Shown here in pieces: positions 16,930 to 24,599 of a stretch of DNA of 64,000 bases. The stretch spans positions 1 through 64,000 of the forward strand of contig NZ_BCRQ01000003.1 of NCBI RefSeq assembly GCF_001552675.1. The letters run 5' to 3'. The DNA comes from Alicyclobacillus sendaiensis NBRC 100866 (GTDB lineage: Bacteria; Bacillota; Bacilli; Alicyclobacillales; Alicyclobacillaceae). The translations under genes and the position numbers were made by a program. The notes beneath the pieces were generated by a model. It was not told the DNA's origin. It saw only the letters and a program-made list of their open reading frames with translations, and made no database searches. Each line of letters opens with the position of its first letter. Within the stretch, counting starts at the first letter, position 1.

Positions 16930-17238
16930 TCACCCCTCGTCGATCCGGCCCACCATCATCGTGACGATGTCGCCCGCAAAGCTCATGACGTCCTTCGCCG
17001 CAGCCTTGTTCTCCGGCGACTTCATGGCCTGCTTGAACGTCTCTTCGTTTTCGAAATACATTTCTGCCATGAGATAGTAGGGCGCCTCCCCGCCCATGGC
17101 GTCCGACTGAATGCGGGTCACCTCGGCGCGCACGAGCCCAGGCACCTTTTGCACCAGCGGCAGATGCACCTCGCGATAATGCGCTTCGAACGCCTCCACG
17201 TCCGCGGGCTTTTTGTACAGCGCAATCAGCTTGATCAT
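16930..17238 (-). CDS. EthD-domain protein
   Basis: Protein of 102 residues with the EthD/dimeric alpha-beta barrel layout: MIKLIALYKKPADVEAFEAH at the start, then HLPLVQKVPGL, and a C-terminal amphipathic helix. EthD-family proteins often occur in oxygenase gene clusters, but their role is not defined. AAAGGGAG precedes the ATG at 17238. It lies between paaK and the thioesterase on the same strand, so it is presumably translated from the phenylacetate transcript. Confidence 0.8.
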   Translation of the reverse strand: MIKLIALYKKPADVEAFEAHYREVHLPLVQKVPGLVRAEVTRIQSDAMGGEAPYYLMAEMYFENEETFKQAMKSPENKAAAKDVMSFAGDIVTMMVGRIDEG

Positions 17239-17292
17239 ACCTCAACGCTCCCTTTCTCACGTAGGAATGCGGCACCTGGGATGTCACACGTG

Positions 17293-18635
17293 TCACGCGT
17301 AGACGTGTCGGCGATCGACCACCCGCACCGCCTTGCCCTCGCTGCGCGGCAAGCTCCCCGCCGGGACGGCGCGCACCTCCGTGCTGAGCCCCAGGACGTC
17401 CCGCAACCGCGAAGCGGCGCGGGCGCACAGAGCCTGCTCGACGCCGGACGCGTCCGGATGGCTCGCCTGACGAGCAAAGACCAAGTCCAGCTCCACGAGC
17501 ACCGTCAGCCGGTCCAATCCACCCTCGCGCTCCACGACAATTTGATAGTGTGGAGACAGCCCCTCCATCGCAAGGAGGACCGCCTCAATTTCTCAATTTC
17601 CGACGGAAACACGTTCACGCCCCGCACAATGAGCATATCGTCGATCCGCCCTTTGATGCGCGTCATGCGCGCGTGCGTGCGGCCACACCGGCACGGCTCG
17701 GGGATGAGCGCCGCGATGTCGCCCGTGCGGTACCGGATGACCGGCATCGCCTCTTTGGTGAGCGTGGTGAACACCAGCTCGCCATACGTGCCCGGCGGCA
17801 GGGGTTCGAGCGTGTCGGGGTGGATGACCTCGACGAGGAAGTGATCCTCGGCGATATGCAGCCCTTCCTGCGCCTCGATGCACTCGATCCCGACGCCAGG
17901 CCCGATGACCTCCGACAGCCCGTACACGTCCATCGCCTTGAGCCCGTAGGCGTCCTCGAGTTTCTGCCGCATCTCCTCCGTCCAGGGCTCGGCGCCGAAG
18001 ATCCCGTACTGGATCCCGACCTTGCGCGGATCTTTGCCCTCCGCGCGCATGTGCTCCGCGATGGTCAGGCAATACGACGGCGTGCCGGCGATCCCGCGCG
18101 GGCGCAAGTCCTCCATCAGGGTGGCCTGACGAGCCGTCTGACCGCCCGAGACGGGCACCACGGTCATCCCGAGGCGCTCCGCGCCGTAGTGGAAACCGAG
18201 CCCGCCCGTGAACAGGCCGTAGCCGTAAATGACGTGAAAGACGTCCCCCGGCTTGCCGCCCGCCGTGACGATGGCCCGCGCGACCACTTCGCTCCAGCGG
18301 TCGAGATCGCCCTTGGTATAGGCGACGAGCGTCGGCTTGCCCTTCGTGCCCGACGATCCGTGGATGCGCGCCACCTCCCGTGGGTCCACGGCCAAAAGGC
18401 CCAGCGGATAGTGATCGCGCAGATCCTGCTTGCGCGTGAACGGAAAGCGCGCCAAATCGGCGAGGGTGCGCAGGTCGGATGGCTTGACGCCCGCCTCGTC
18501 GAAACGAGCGCGGTAAAACGGCACCTTGGCGTAGACGCGATCCAACACGGCGCGCAGCCGCTCGAGTTGGAGCGCCTCGAGCGCGGCGCGAGACATGGTC
18601 TCCACTTCGGGCTGATACATGCTAGCCACCTGCAT
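17293..18635 (-). pseudogene. paaK: Phenylacetate-CoA ligase PaaK, frameshifted by an 8-bp duplication
   Basis: Adenylate-forming ligase that would turn phenylacetate into phenylacetyl-CoA. The first frame carries ATP-binding [23 protein letters not shown] and [17 protein letters not shown], then breaks after NVFPSEIE. The remaining C-terminal domain ([20 protein letters not shown] onward to 17293) is open in another frame. The cause is a tandem copy of CTCAATTT (17584-17591 and 17592-17599); removing one copy restores a normal protein of 444 residues. The frame as read stops at 17505 and lacks the lid domain that ends the family. ATG 18635 or 18620 are possible starts. Confidence 0.85.
17584..17599. 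repeat. 8-bp tandem duplication inside paaK
   Basis: Two exact adjacent copies of CTCAATTT. The extra 8 bases shift the paaK frame by +2. Deleting either copy gives an uninterrupted reading frame across the join, so the duplication accounts fully for the break. Confidence 0.9.
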
Positions 18636-18710
18636 TCGCCTCCTATCCCCGTCGGCGCATGCGGCCGACACCATGCAAGCGCTTCCATCCGTTGCGCTCG
18701 CCCGCCGGGC

Positions 18711-19175
18711 CTACGGCTTCATCGCCTCGAACGGCTGGCGGCATGCGCGGCAGTAGTACACCGCGCGACACGGCGTCGGGCCGAACAAGCTCTCGATGTC
18801 CGTGTCGCGCGCCCCGCAGTACGGGCACACGACAGGCGCGGCATCGCCCTTTGCCGGCACGGCGACCCCCATCGCGCGCAGCTTCTCAATCCCGTCTGGT
18901 GCAATGCGGCTCGGATCCCACACGACGTCGAGCGCGAACGCCACATCAGCCGCGACCCCGCGCTCCGCCAGGGCCGCCCGCACCTTCTCCGCAATCCAGC
19001 CCAGCGCTGGGCAGCCGAGGAACGTGGGAATGAGTTCCACTCGCGCGCCGCGATCGTCCACGGACACGGATTTGACCATGCCGAGATCCACAACGCTCAC
19101 GACGAGCAGCTCGGGATCCGGCACGCCGGCGAGCACTTGCCAGATATCCTCCTCGGACAACGAGCGAGTGGTCAC
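18711..19175 (-). CDS. paaD: Phenylacetyl-CoA epoxidase maturation protein PaaD
   Basis: PaaD-family protein of 154 residues. The N-terminal half is a DUF59/MIP18-like domain (DPELLVVSVVDLGMV, then TFLGCPAL). The C-terminal half has a zinc-ribbon pattern: CPYCG (about 117-121), FGPTPCRAVYYCRACRQPFE with three more cysteines, and a terminal KP. PaaD is thought to help assemble metal centres for the PaaABCE oxygenase. GTG 19175 is the start, 12 bases after paaC. Confidence 0.9.
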   Translation of the reverse strand: MTTRSLSEEDIWQVLAGVPDPELLVVSVVDLGMVKSVSVDDRGARVELIPTFLGCPALGWIAEKVRAALAERGVAADVAFALDVVWDPSRIAPDGIEKLRAMGVAVPAKGDAAPVVCPYCGARDTDIESLFGPTPCRAVYYCRACRQPFEAMKP

Positions 19176-19187
19176 GCGAATCCCCCC

Positions 19188-19976
19188 TCACCAGACGGCC
19201 GCGCCGAGGCTGCGCACGCCGTTCATGGTCTCGAGCAGCGCCGCCGCGTCGTGGTCAGGAGCCGTTTGGCGCGCGCCTTCCCGCGGATGCGCGGCGAGCC
19301 TGGCCGCGATCTCCTCCGCGGGCAACCCTGCCCTCGAGAGCGTCGCTTCGACGCGCGCCACGAACGCGCGGCGCAAGTCCGCGAGGGGCCGCGACAGGAT
19401 GCCGAGATCGACGAGCGCCTGCGGATCTACGGCAAAGGCCACGAGATCCGGTAGATCGGGGAGCAGCGCCGCAAACGCGCCGCGAAGCCTCGCCGCCGCC
19501 TCGCCGCCGGCGCGGCCGAGATCGACGACCCATCTTTCCATGTGCAGATGATGGTAGTGTTCCTCGCGCAGCATCCGCCGGGCTCCGCTGGCCCAGACCT
19601 CGTCGCCCGACTCCGCCAGGGCCGCGAGGCGAACGGCATCCCACGCGTCGTACAGGTAGTGGCGGAGCACCGTGTACGCCCAATCGCCGTTCGGCCGCGC
19701 ACACAGGGCCGCGTGCCTCCTCTCGGACGGGGCGCGATCGAACGCGAGCGCATCAGCCTGACCGAAACCGCACGCCTCGGCCAACTCGTACCAGAACGAA
19801 GCATGGCGCACCTCGTCCTGCGCGATGGAGGCAAACGCCACGTCCTCCTCCACCTCGGGCGCGAGGCCCAGCCATTCCGAGTCCCGGTGGCCGAGGAACA
19901 GCTCTTCATCCGCGAGTTGCAGCGCGAGGCCGCCGAGGATGGCATCTCGCACTCGCGCGTCAGCCTCTATCGCCAC
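19188..19976 (-). CDS. paaC: Phenylacetyl-CoA epoxidase subunit PaaC
   Basis: Ferritin-like structural subunit of 262 residues that pairs with PaaA. Typical are LQLADEELFLGHRDSEWLG near the N-terminus, EEDVAFASIAQDEVRHASFWYEL (about 44-66), YDAWDAVRLAAL, and EEHYHHLHMERWV. GTG at 19976 is the chosen start: AAAGGAG overlaps the end of paaB with an 8-base spacer, leaving 5 bases between the genes. It is intact, close to the usual 250-260 residues. Confidence 0.9.
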   Translation of the reverse strand: MAIEADARVRDAILGGLALQLADEELFLGHRDSEWLGLAPEVEEDVAFASIAQDEVRHASFWYELAEACGFGQADALAFDRAPSERRHAALCARPNGDWAYTVLRHYLYDAWDAVRLAALAESGDEVWASGARRMLREEHYHHLHMERWVVDLGRAGGEAAARLRGAFAALLPDLPDLVAFAVDPQALVDLGILSRPLADLRRAFVARVEATLSRAGLPAEEIAARLAAHPREGARQTAPDHDAAALLETMNGVRSLGAAVW

Positions 19977-19981
19977 AAGGC

Positions 19982-20353
19982 TCACTCCTTTCGCACGTCC
20001 GCGATCACGTCGTCGATGTTCATGGCCTGCGCCTTGAAGCGCTTCCATCGCCGCGCGTTGTCGGCGTATCCGGACACATCCCGATACTTCCGGTCAAACT
20101 CGCGGGCGAACCAGTCGGGATCGTCCGGCGTGGCGTGCACGTCGGACCGACGCACGGCCCAAATGTTGATGGCGTCCGCGCGCCGCAGGAAGTTCTCGCG
20201 GGCGAGCTGGAGCGCCCATTCGGGCGACGGCGCGAGGAGGCTCCCGACGTGGACGTGCGGGTCGAGATCGGAGGCCTGGACAAAGATCTCGTAGACGTCG
20301 TAGGACGTGTGTCGCGCGCGCTCGTACACTTGGTCTTTCTCCACCTGGGTCAT
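19982..20353 (-). CDS. paaB: Phenylacetyl-CoA epoxidase subunit PaaB
   Basis: Small subunit of the PaaABCE oxygenase, 123 residues. Recognisable segments are YDVYEIFVQASDLDPHVHVG (about 19-38), EWALQLARENFLRR and DAINIWAVRRSDV. The start could be any of three in-frame ATGs at 20365, 20359 or 20353; the last is used because GGAG lies 6 bases upstream of it. It follows paaA closely and ends 5 bases before paaC. Confidence 0.88.
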   Translation of the reverse strand: MTQVEKDQVYERARHTSYDVYEIFVQASDLDPHVHVGSLLAPSPEWALQLARENFLRRADAINIWAVRRSDVHATPDDPDWFAREFDRKYRDVSGYADNARRWKRFKAQAMNIDDVIADVRKE

Positions 20354-20370
20354 CGCCATCTCCATCCCCC

Positions 20371-21306
20371 CTACACCACAGCCGCCGTGCGCGCCCGGAC
20401 AAGCGCCTCGCGGACCCATGCCTGATCTTGGTGCGCCATGCGGCGCAGCGCGATACGCTCCTGCGACTTCGGCCCGATGTTCTCGCGCACAACCCGCGAC
20501 CAACGCTCCCAGTCGGGCTCCGTGTATCGCCACAGCCCCGCCTCTTCGTCAAACCGAAGCGCCGAGTCCGGAATCTCGAGTCCCACCGCCCGAATGCGCG
20601 GCACGTAGCGCGTGAGGAACTTTTGACGCAGTTCTTCGTTCGTGCGCGAACGGATGCGATATTCCATCATGCGGCGGGCTGCATCGGTGACCACGGGCGG
20701 GCCGAAGAAGAACAGGATGGCCTCCCACCAGCGGTTGAGGGCTTCCTGCAACATCTCCCGCTGCCATGGCTCGCCCTCCGCCAGCGATAGGATGATGGAC
20801 TCTCCGTGCTGCATATGGAAGCTCTCTTCCGCGCAGATGCGCTTCAAGACCCGTGCGTAGGGCGCGTACGAGCAATCGAGCAGCGCCGTCTGCGTGATGA
20901 TGGCCGCGCCATCCACCAGCCACCCAATGATGCCAGCGTCGGCCCACGTCGGCGCCTCCATGTGGAATACGTTGTGAAACTTGACGCGGCCCGTAATGAC
21001 ATCGTCCATGAGCTCCATCCGATCCCGCCCGAGCGGCGCCGCGAGGTCCTCAGCCACCCGCAACAGCAATTGCCCATGCCCGATCTCGTCTTGGACCTTG
21101 GCCATGAGCGACATCTTCCGGCGCAACGTCGGCGCCTTGGGAACCCACTCCTTCTCCGGATACGCGCCCATGATCTCGCTCACAGCGTGCATGTGAATGA
21201 GGCGCAGCAACAACAGCCGATAATCGTCGGGCATCCAGTCGTGTGCCTCGATCTTCTCTCCGCGCCGAATTCGCGCCATAAACGCTTCCCTGCGAGCCTC
21301 CGGCAT
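20371..21306 (-). CDS. paaA: Phenylacetyl-CoA epoxidase catalytic subunit PaaA
   Basis: Di-iron oxygenase subunit of 311 residues that epoxidises the ring of phenylacetyl-CoA. The second iron-ligand pair appears in KVQDEIGHGQLLL (about 80) and the later one in CAEESFHMQHGES (about 160), both ExxH motifs. The substrate-binding region and C-terminal half resemble E. coli PaaA (309 residues). GGAGG with an 8-base spacer supports the ATG at 21306. It follows the TetR gene by 43 bases. No PaaE reductase gene is in the window. Confidence 0.92.
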   Translation of the reverse strand: MPEARREAFMARIRRGEKIEAHDWMPDDYRLLLLRLIHMHAVSEIMGAYPEKEWVPKAPTLRRKMSLMAKVQDEIGHGQLLLRVAEDLAAPLGRDRMELMDDVITGRVKFHNVFHMEAPTWADAGIIGWLVDGAAIITQTALLDCSYAPYARVLKRICAEESFHMQHGESIILSLAEGEPWQREMLQEALNRWWEAILFFFGPPVVTDAARRMMEYRIRSRTNEELRQKFLTRYVPRIRAVGLEIPDSALRFDEEAGLWRYTEPDWERWSRVVRENIGPKSQERIALRRMAHQDQAWVREALVRARTAAVV

Positions 21307-21349
21307 CTCGTCCGCCTCCCTTGTGTTGAATGCGGCCGTGTTTCTCGCG

Positions 21350-21958
21350 TCACGCCTCGCCCAGCAGCTCGCACGCGGCGGGCCGATCGACGCCAATTCC
21401 ATTGAACAAAAGCGTCCAGAAGTGCTCGGCGATGTCCTCCGGCGTGAACTCCCCACCGGGCCGATACCATTGATACACCCAGTTGGCGACCGAAAGCAGG
21501 CACAATCGCACGAACTTCGGGTCTGCCTCCCGCACGGCGCCCTGTGCCATGCCCTCTTCAATCCATCGGCGCCAATGCACTTCGTAACGATCCCGCTTGG
21601 ATTGAATGACCTTGCGCCGATCATCGGAGAGCGCGCGCCATTCGTGAAAGAACACCTTAGCCGACTCCTGTTGATCCGCCACCACGCGGATGTGTGCCCG
21701 GAGTCCCTCCCGCAGGCGATCCACGGGATGCTGCCATTTGGACTCTACGGCGCGAGCGGCCAACAAAAACGCTTCAGCGCCTTCGTCGGCGATTTCGAAT
21801 AGTAAGTCTTCTTTGGATTCAATGTGTGCGTACAGGCTGCCCGAGAGTACCCCTGCCTCGACCGCGATCTCGCGAATGGTGGTGCCGTGGTACCCCTTTT
21901 CGCTGAACAGCCTCCTCGCCGCGGCGAGAATTTGATCTTTCTGACTCGGCCTCGGCAT
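21350..21958 (-). CDS. TetR-family regulator of the phenylacetate genes
   Basis: TetR/AcrR repressor of 202 residues. The DNA-binding domain runs from KDQILAAARRLFSEKGYHGT through TIREIAVEAGVLSGSLYAHIESKEDLL (about 9-53). The C-terminal domain with AKVFFHEWRAL resembles acyl-CoA-responsive regulators such as FadR/YsiA and PaaR. It is the first gene of the paa operon, and a 16-bp palindrome lies between its promoter and its start, implying autoregulation. An identical 15-bp stretch lies at the aminotransferase operon promoter. Phenylacetyl-CoA is the likely inducer by analogy with PaaR. The ATG at 21958 has GGAGG upstream. Confidence 0.85.
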   Translation of the reverse strand: MPRPSQKDQILAAARRLFSEKGYHGTTIREIAVEAGVLSGSLYAHIESKEDLLFEIADEGAEAFLLAARAVESKWQHPVDRLREGLRAHIRVVADQQESAKVFFHEWRALSDDRRKVIQSKRDRYEVHWRRWIEEGMAQGAVREADPKFVRLCLLSVANWVYQWYRPGGEFTPEDIAEHFWTLLFNGIGVDRPAACELLGEA

Positions 21959-21985
21959 GCTCGTCTCCCCTCCTGCAGAACTATA

Positions 21986-22003
21986 AAGCAAGCGCTTGCT
22001 TGA
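21986..22003. promoter_or_regulatory. TetR operator of the phenylacetate operon
   Basis: AAGCAAGCGCTTGCTT (21986-22001) is a perfect 16-bp palindrome. Bases 21989-22003 are identical to 9138-9152. It starts about 9 bases downstream of the -10 element, covering the transcription start region. Confidence 0.75.
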
Positions 22004-22011
22004 TTAACGTC

Positions 22012-22040
22012 ATTATACGGCGCATCGAGTCGCTTCGCAA
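22012..22040 (-). promoter_or_regulatory. Sigma-A promoter of the phenylacetate operon
   Basis: On the minus strand, -35 TTGCGA (22035-22040) and -10 TATAAT (22012-22017) are 17 bases apart. The promoter is embedded in a long inverted repeat and followed directly by the TetR operator. Confidence 0.65.
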
Positions 22041-22054
22041 GCGACCGATGCGCC
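22019..22054. terminator. Long hairpin between the TPR gene and the TetR promoter
   Basis: GGCGCATCG-A-GTCGCTT pairs with AAGCGAC-CGATGCGCC around a CGC loop, a 16-bp stem with one unpaired A. On the minus strand it lies downstream of the TPR gene, so it can end that transcript, though without an adjacent T-run. It overlaps the paa promoter -35 region. Confidence 0.5.
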
Positions 22055-22136
22055 TCGGAATCTATTTTTGATCGAATCGGCGGGCAGGGCATGTAAAGGA
22101 TTTCTGAAATATTTGATATCCATTCGAATCCCCTCG

Positions 22137-22694
22137 TCACGAGTCGATGACGGACTGAAATGCTGAGCTATCGCGAATCGGCGCAAAATCCTCTTCACTG
22201 CGCGCAGCGCTCAGGATGGCCTTAGGATCGTACTTCAAGGCATCCTTTAAGTATTTCACCGCCAAATTTGCATTGCCCTCGCGTCCGTAGATGCAAGCAA
22301 TTCCATAATAAGCCCACGGCAACCACCACGCGCGTTGATGCAGGCCGATTGCATGATCATAGGCGGCCACACCTTCGCTGTAAAAGCCGTACCGTTCATT
22401 GCACAGACCCATGTTGAACCAGCCATAGCCATCACGAGGATTCATTTGCACCGCTTTGCGCAAGATTCGCATCGCCGCATCGTAAGTGTCATCGTAAGCA
22501 TACGCCAGCGCGATTCCCTTCACGACGTACGCCGGTTCGAATGTCGGGTCCGCCGAGATCGCCTTGTCTTCATCGTCAAGGGCCACGAGGTAGCGGTGTT
22601 GTGAAAAGGCGAGAGCGCCCTGATGATACCAGTACCTCACCTCGGCAGAGGGCTCCGGAGTCCGATGTGCAACATGTTCCATTGCCGCAAACAC
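22137..22694 (-). CDS. TPR-repeat protein
   Basis: Soluble protein of 185 residues made largely of tetratricopeptide-like helices, seen in ALDDEDKAISADPTFEPAYV, LRKAVQMNPRDGYGWFNMGL and GVAAYDHAIGLHQRAW. GTG at 22694 is well supported, with GAGGAGG and a 6-base spacer. No enzymatic motif is visible; a scaffold role is likely. Base composition is more AT-rich than the flanking genes. It follows the polysaccharide deacetylase gene by 36 bases on the same strand, suggesting a two-gene operon. Confidence 0.75.
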   Translation of the reverse strand: MFAAMEHVAHRTPEPSAEVRYWYHQGALAFSQHRYLVALDDEDKAISADPTFEPAYVVKGIALAYAYDDTYDAAMRILRKAVQMNPRDGYGWFNMGLCNERYGFYSEGVAAYDHAIGLHQRAWWLPWAYYGIACIYGREGNANLAVKYLKDALKYDPKAILSAARSEEDFAPIRDSSAFQSVIDS

Positions 22695-22730
22695 AGCAAG
22701 CCTCCTCTCACACCAACGCGTCGCCTCTCC

Positions 22731-23603
22731 TCAGTTTTGCAAAGACGGCGCCAACAGAGATTGAAACTCTGCAAACGACGTATCACGCAAGATCGGTATG
22801 CGATCCAGCGTGAATGGACCTTGCGAAAGTCTTGCGTAGCCCTCGTTCTGCGTTGTGGCTAAAGCATAACCGCTCTCCTGGACTGCGTGAATTACGGCTG
22901 CGTTGTAGGCTCCGTACGGGTAGCAAAACACCCATATCGGATGCCCCACCATCTTCGACAGGATGTCCGCCGACTCGCGCACTTCCTGTTCCATCCGACT
23001 CGGCGACACGGAGGTCAGATAGGGATGCGAATAGCTATGACCCTCGATATCGACCAAGCCACTGGCTTGCAATTGCTTCAACTGAGCCTCGGTCATGGTG
23101 GGAAACTCCGCCTTCGTGTTCATCCACGTATGCACATAACCGGCGATGATGAAACATGTCGCTTGAAAATGATACCTTTCAAGCAGTGGAAAGACATCTG
23201 TGTAGAAACTCTCGTAACCGTCGTCGAATGTCAGCAAAATTGGGCGATAAGGCAGCTTGTATCCATAATAAAACGCAGCATACAGTTGCCCAAAATTGAT
23301 GGTGTGAAAGTCGTGCGTTTTCAGCCAGTATAGTTCCTGCTGCAACTGGCCCCTTCGAAGGGTGGCTTCGTCTCCAGGAACATCATTCGCCGCATGATAT
23401 TCGAGAATCGGCACGAGAACACCTAAATTTCCCACCTTACGATTCGATACCTCGTAATTTCTCGGATCCTCAGGCCACTTGGTGTCGACGATGTGTCCAC
23501 CTGTAAAAGAGTCCGATGCCAAGACATCACTGGACCTCGTCCACGCCAAACTAGCCACCAGCACCCATCCAATGACCCGTCGCAGCCGGCCCTTCTTGCG
23601 CAT
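22731..23603 (-). CDS. Exported polysaccharide deacetylase
   Basis: NodB-homology protein of 290 residues. A signal peptide spans about residues 1-30 (charged MRKKGRLRR, hydrophobic core, cleavage near LAS). The metal-binding motifs are TFDDGYES (Asp-Asp, about 124-131) and HSYSHPYL (His-x3-His, about 192-199), with FCYPYGAYN later. VLVPILEYHA precedes them, as in family members acting on chitin or N-acetylglucosamine polymers. It probably de-N-acetylates a surface polysaccharide or peptidoglycan. AGGAGGAG lies before the ATG. Confidence 0.88.
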   Translation of the reverse strand: MRKKGRLRRVIGWVLVASLAWTRSSDVLASDSFTGGHIVDTKWPEDPRNYEVSNRKVGNLGVLVPILEYHAANDVPGDEATLRRGQLQQELYWLKTHDFHTINFGQLYAAFYYGYKLPYRPILLTFDDGYESFYTDVFPLLERYHFQATCFIIAGYVHTWMNTKAEFPTMTEAQLKQLQASGLVDIEGHSYSHPYLTSVSPSRMEQEVRESADILSKMVGHPIWVFCYPYGAYNAAVIHAVQESGYALATTQNEGYARLSQGPFTLDRIPILRDTSFAEFQSLLAPSLQN

Positions 23604-23746
23604 CCTTAGACTCCTCCTGGTCCTGCTCGCTCCGTCTCAAGCATATTCGACACTACAGTAGATCGGCATGCCCCTTTCTATCTGTGATCGACCCCACACC
23701 GTCTTCCATAAGTTTTCACTCCCACGTCCATTCGTGACGTTCAACT

Positions 23747-23774
23747 TTGACAAAAGGAATGGATTTCCTAAAAT
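23747..23774 (+). promoter_or_regulatory. Sigma-A promoter of the Crp/Fnr gene
   Basis: A perfect -35 TTGACA at 23747-23752 and -10 TAAAAT at 23769-23774, separated by 16 bases. The ATG of the regulator is 52 bases downstream. Confidence 0.7.
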
Positions 23775-23825
23775 GAGATCGAAGTTTGTCATACCAAGCC
23801 GATCATGGGCGAGGAAGGATAGTTC

Positions 23826-24599
23826 ATGGTGGATCTGGCTGAAACGCCGCTCTTTCGCGACATTCAATTCCACGATCGAGACCGAAAGCGCCTAGAGCAA
23901 TGCTTTTGCAAGTATTTTCCTCGAGGCAAGGTGTTGTATCACGAAGGGGAAGACCAGCATGAAATGTATGTCGTGAAGCACGGGACGCTTCGCATCTTTA
24001 CGCAACGAGATGACCGTATTTTCACATTAGGTTATCAATATCCAGGACAATGCGTAGGAGAAGCGGAGGCCGTCTATCAAGAAATGAAACGAACGGCAAG
24101 TGTGATGGCCGCCACCGATGCCGTCTTATGGGTGATACAGCCCAACCTGTTAGAGCAACTACTGTTTGCATACCCCAAGTTGTGGCGCCGTTTGTTCGCC
24201 GTGGTGGTCGAACGTTTAACCCAGGCGGATCGCAAGATTCGGTATCTTGCCTTTTGCACCTCGACGGAAAAAATCTCAAACTACCTAGTAGACTTGTATA
24301 TGAATGCACTCTACTCGGAAGGTCAAACTCAACATTTGAAAGTGACCCAACAAGAAATCGCTGAAGCGCTCGGTGTACATCGTGAATCCGTATCACGAGC
24401 GCTTCAGGAACTGGAGCAGATGAACCTGATTCGTTTGGGACGCAATCAGATATCGCTACTCGATATCGAGCGACTCAGCCGATTGGCCGACCACGCGTAC
24501 AGCGCAAGCGTTGATCGGACGTGGCACCCTAGTTATTTCAGCATGAAGCAGACTCCGTCGGGCATTGACGATCGCGGTCAATGGGACCCAACCGCATAA
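23826..24599 (+). CDS. Crp/Fnr-family transcriptional regulator
   Basis: Regulator of 257 residues with an N-terminal cyclic nucleotide-binding-like beta roll (FPRGKVLYHEGEDQHEMYVVKHGTLRIF split over about 31-60) and a C-terminal winged helix-turn-helix (VTQQEIAEALGVHRESVSRAL, about 180-200). The N-terminus has two cysteines (QCFCKYF) but not the full Fnr iron-sulfur pattern. It is divergent from the deacetylase and converges on the next gene, overlapping its end by 22 bases. The ligand is unknown; regulation of the adjacent exported proteins is plausible. Confidence 0.87.
   Translation: MVDLAETPLFRDIQFHDRDRKRLEQCFCKYFPRGKVLYHEGEDQHEMYVVKHGTLRIFTQRDDRIFTLGYQYPGQCVGEAEAVYQEMKRTASVMAATDAVLWVIQPNLLEQLLFAYPKLWRRLFAVVVERLTQADRKIRYLAFCTSTEKISNYLVDLYMNALYSEGQTQHLKVTQQEIAEALGVHRESVSRALQELEQMNLIRLGRNQISLLDIERLSRLADHAYSASVDRTWHPSYFSMKQTPSGIDDRGQWDPTA

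Noticed and set aside
16931-17428. N-terminal extension of the thioesterase
   Set aside because: The extension is antisense-like, Arg/Gly-rich and runs through the EthD gene in another frame; the ATG at 16906 has a strong ribosome site.
20034-20050. GAAGCGCTTCCATC resembling the cre-like site
   Set aside because: It is inside paaB coding sequence and is explained by conserved Trp-Lys-Arg-Phe codons.
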